Part shown: positions 63,207-64,000 of the stretch, piece after piece
Layout: every line of letters begins with the position of its first letter
Numbering within the stretch: the stretch's first letter is position 1
Source: Spiroplasma poulsonii
GTDB lineage: Bacteria > Bacillota_I > Bacilli_A > Mycoplasmatales > Mycoplasmataceae
NCBI RefSeq assembly: GCF_009866525.1
Contig: NZ_CM020866.1
Span: 1,683,752-1,747,751, forward strand
DNA: 64,000 bases
Reading direction: 5' to 3'
Translations under genes and position numbers: made by a program
The notes under the pieces: generated by a model
What the model was told of the DNA's origin: nothing
The model's input: only the letters and a program-made list of their open reading frames with translations
Database searches by the model: none

Positions 63207-64000
63207 GACTTCTTGCGATACCCCTTTTTATTAAAATATTATTATAAAATATAATTTATGAGGACATAAAAATATGAACAATAATAAATTTAATACTCTT
63301 AATAATAGAGAATGGTTAAGATTAACAGGAATAAAAAAATCCACTTTTAATAAAATGTTAGATATTTTAAAGTTGCTGAAATAGAAAAATTTAAAAAAGG
63401 TGGTAAAACTAATAAATTATCATTAGAAAATAGATTATTGATGACTTTATTATATTGACGAGAATATCAGACTTATTTTCATCTTGGTAAAAGTTTTGAT
63501 ATTAGTGAGGCTAATTGTTATCGTAATATTAAGTGAATTGAAGATATTTTAATTAAAAACTCTGATTTTCAACAACTTGCTGGTAAAAAAGCACTAATAA
63601 ATGATTATTTTAATGATAAAACTATTATTATTGATGCTACCGAAACTCCAATCCAACGCCCAAAAAAAGACAAAAACAATCTTATTCTGGTAAAAAGAAA
63701 AAAACACACGATCAAAACACAAGTAATTATCGAACAAGAAACCAAAAAAATTATTGCAACAAGTTTTTCGCTCGGAAAAAAAACATGATTATGCTTTATT
63801 TAAAGAATCAAAAATCCCAATTTTTAAAAATACCAAATTAATAGTTGATAGTGGTTATCAAGGAATACAAAAAAATCACAATAATGTTCTAATACCTACA
63901 AAGAAAAACAAAGAAAAATCCTTTAAACAAAGAACAAAAGCAATATAATAGACTAGTTTCAAAAATGAGAATTATTATTGAAAATATTTTTGCTATTCTT
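63207..64000 (+). mobile_element. IS5-like insertion sequence, copy 10 (cut by window edge)
   Basis: A plus-strand copy starting with GACTTCTTGC after TA. It is the most damaged full-length-type copy: a base is lost at about 63,370 (TTTTAAAG for TTTTAAAAG), which shifts frame A, and extra A's occur at about 63,700, 63,780 and 63,905. It can no longer make a transposase. The window ends inside it. Confidence 0.9.

Overview
This is a Spiroplasma chromosome segment, most likely from the S. citri/melliferum/kunkelii/phoeniceum group. The DNA is very AT-rich. Nearly every conserved protein reads through in-frame UGA as tryptophan (PotB, PotA, PotCD, MetK, FtsY, RNase R, AtpA and others). There is a complete F1Fo ATP synthase operon, and accessory DNA with decayed plasmid and phage genes. 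All coordinates below use the UGA=Trp code.

Region 1 (883-27,800) is ordinary housekeeping DNA, almost all on the minus strand. It starts with a decayed comEC and a decayed unknown gene. A polyamine import operon follows (XRE-cupin regulator, potA, potB, fused potCD), then a HAD phosphatase and metK under a SAM-I riboswitch with a terminator. Next come a membrane-anchored hydrolase, ymdB, ylxM-ftsY, an alcohol dehydrogenase, an unknown protein, smpB, rnr, secG and two Cof-type HAD genes (one with a nonsense codon). The atpI-B-E-F-H-A-G-D-C operon and upp close the region.

Region 2 (27,817-44,466) is a defective phage-like element bounded by two copies of an IS5-like insertion sequence. A rightward late operon carries a scaffold-like protein, a capsid gene with an in-frame ochre codon, two structural proteins (one with a tail-fibre motif) and two membrane proteins. 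It converges on a leftward early operon with RecT and a RuvC-like resolvase. The early block occurs twice, at both ends, and holds a GC-rich conserved stretch of about 480 nt that looks like a structured RNA. A lipoprotein and a repeat-rich secreted protein sit between the first block and the late operon.

Region 3 (44,467-64,000) is a patchwork of insertion sequences, broken chromosomal genes and plasmid pieces. The chromosomal genes are a 6-phospho-beta-glucosidase, a yigZ split by two nested IS copies, a YwaF-like membrane protein, intact DUF402 and MATE genes, tRNA-His, and a long E2-like protein lacking its catalytic histidine. The plasmid pieces are TraE, a ParA start with its small partner, a candidate relaxase tail and a candidate type I toxin. 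They lie beside a 56-bp perfect palindrome and a second copy of the repeat-type surface protein. Ten copies of one IS occur in the window, so IS expansion and IS-mediated rearrangement explain most of the broken genes here.
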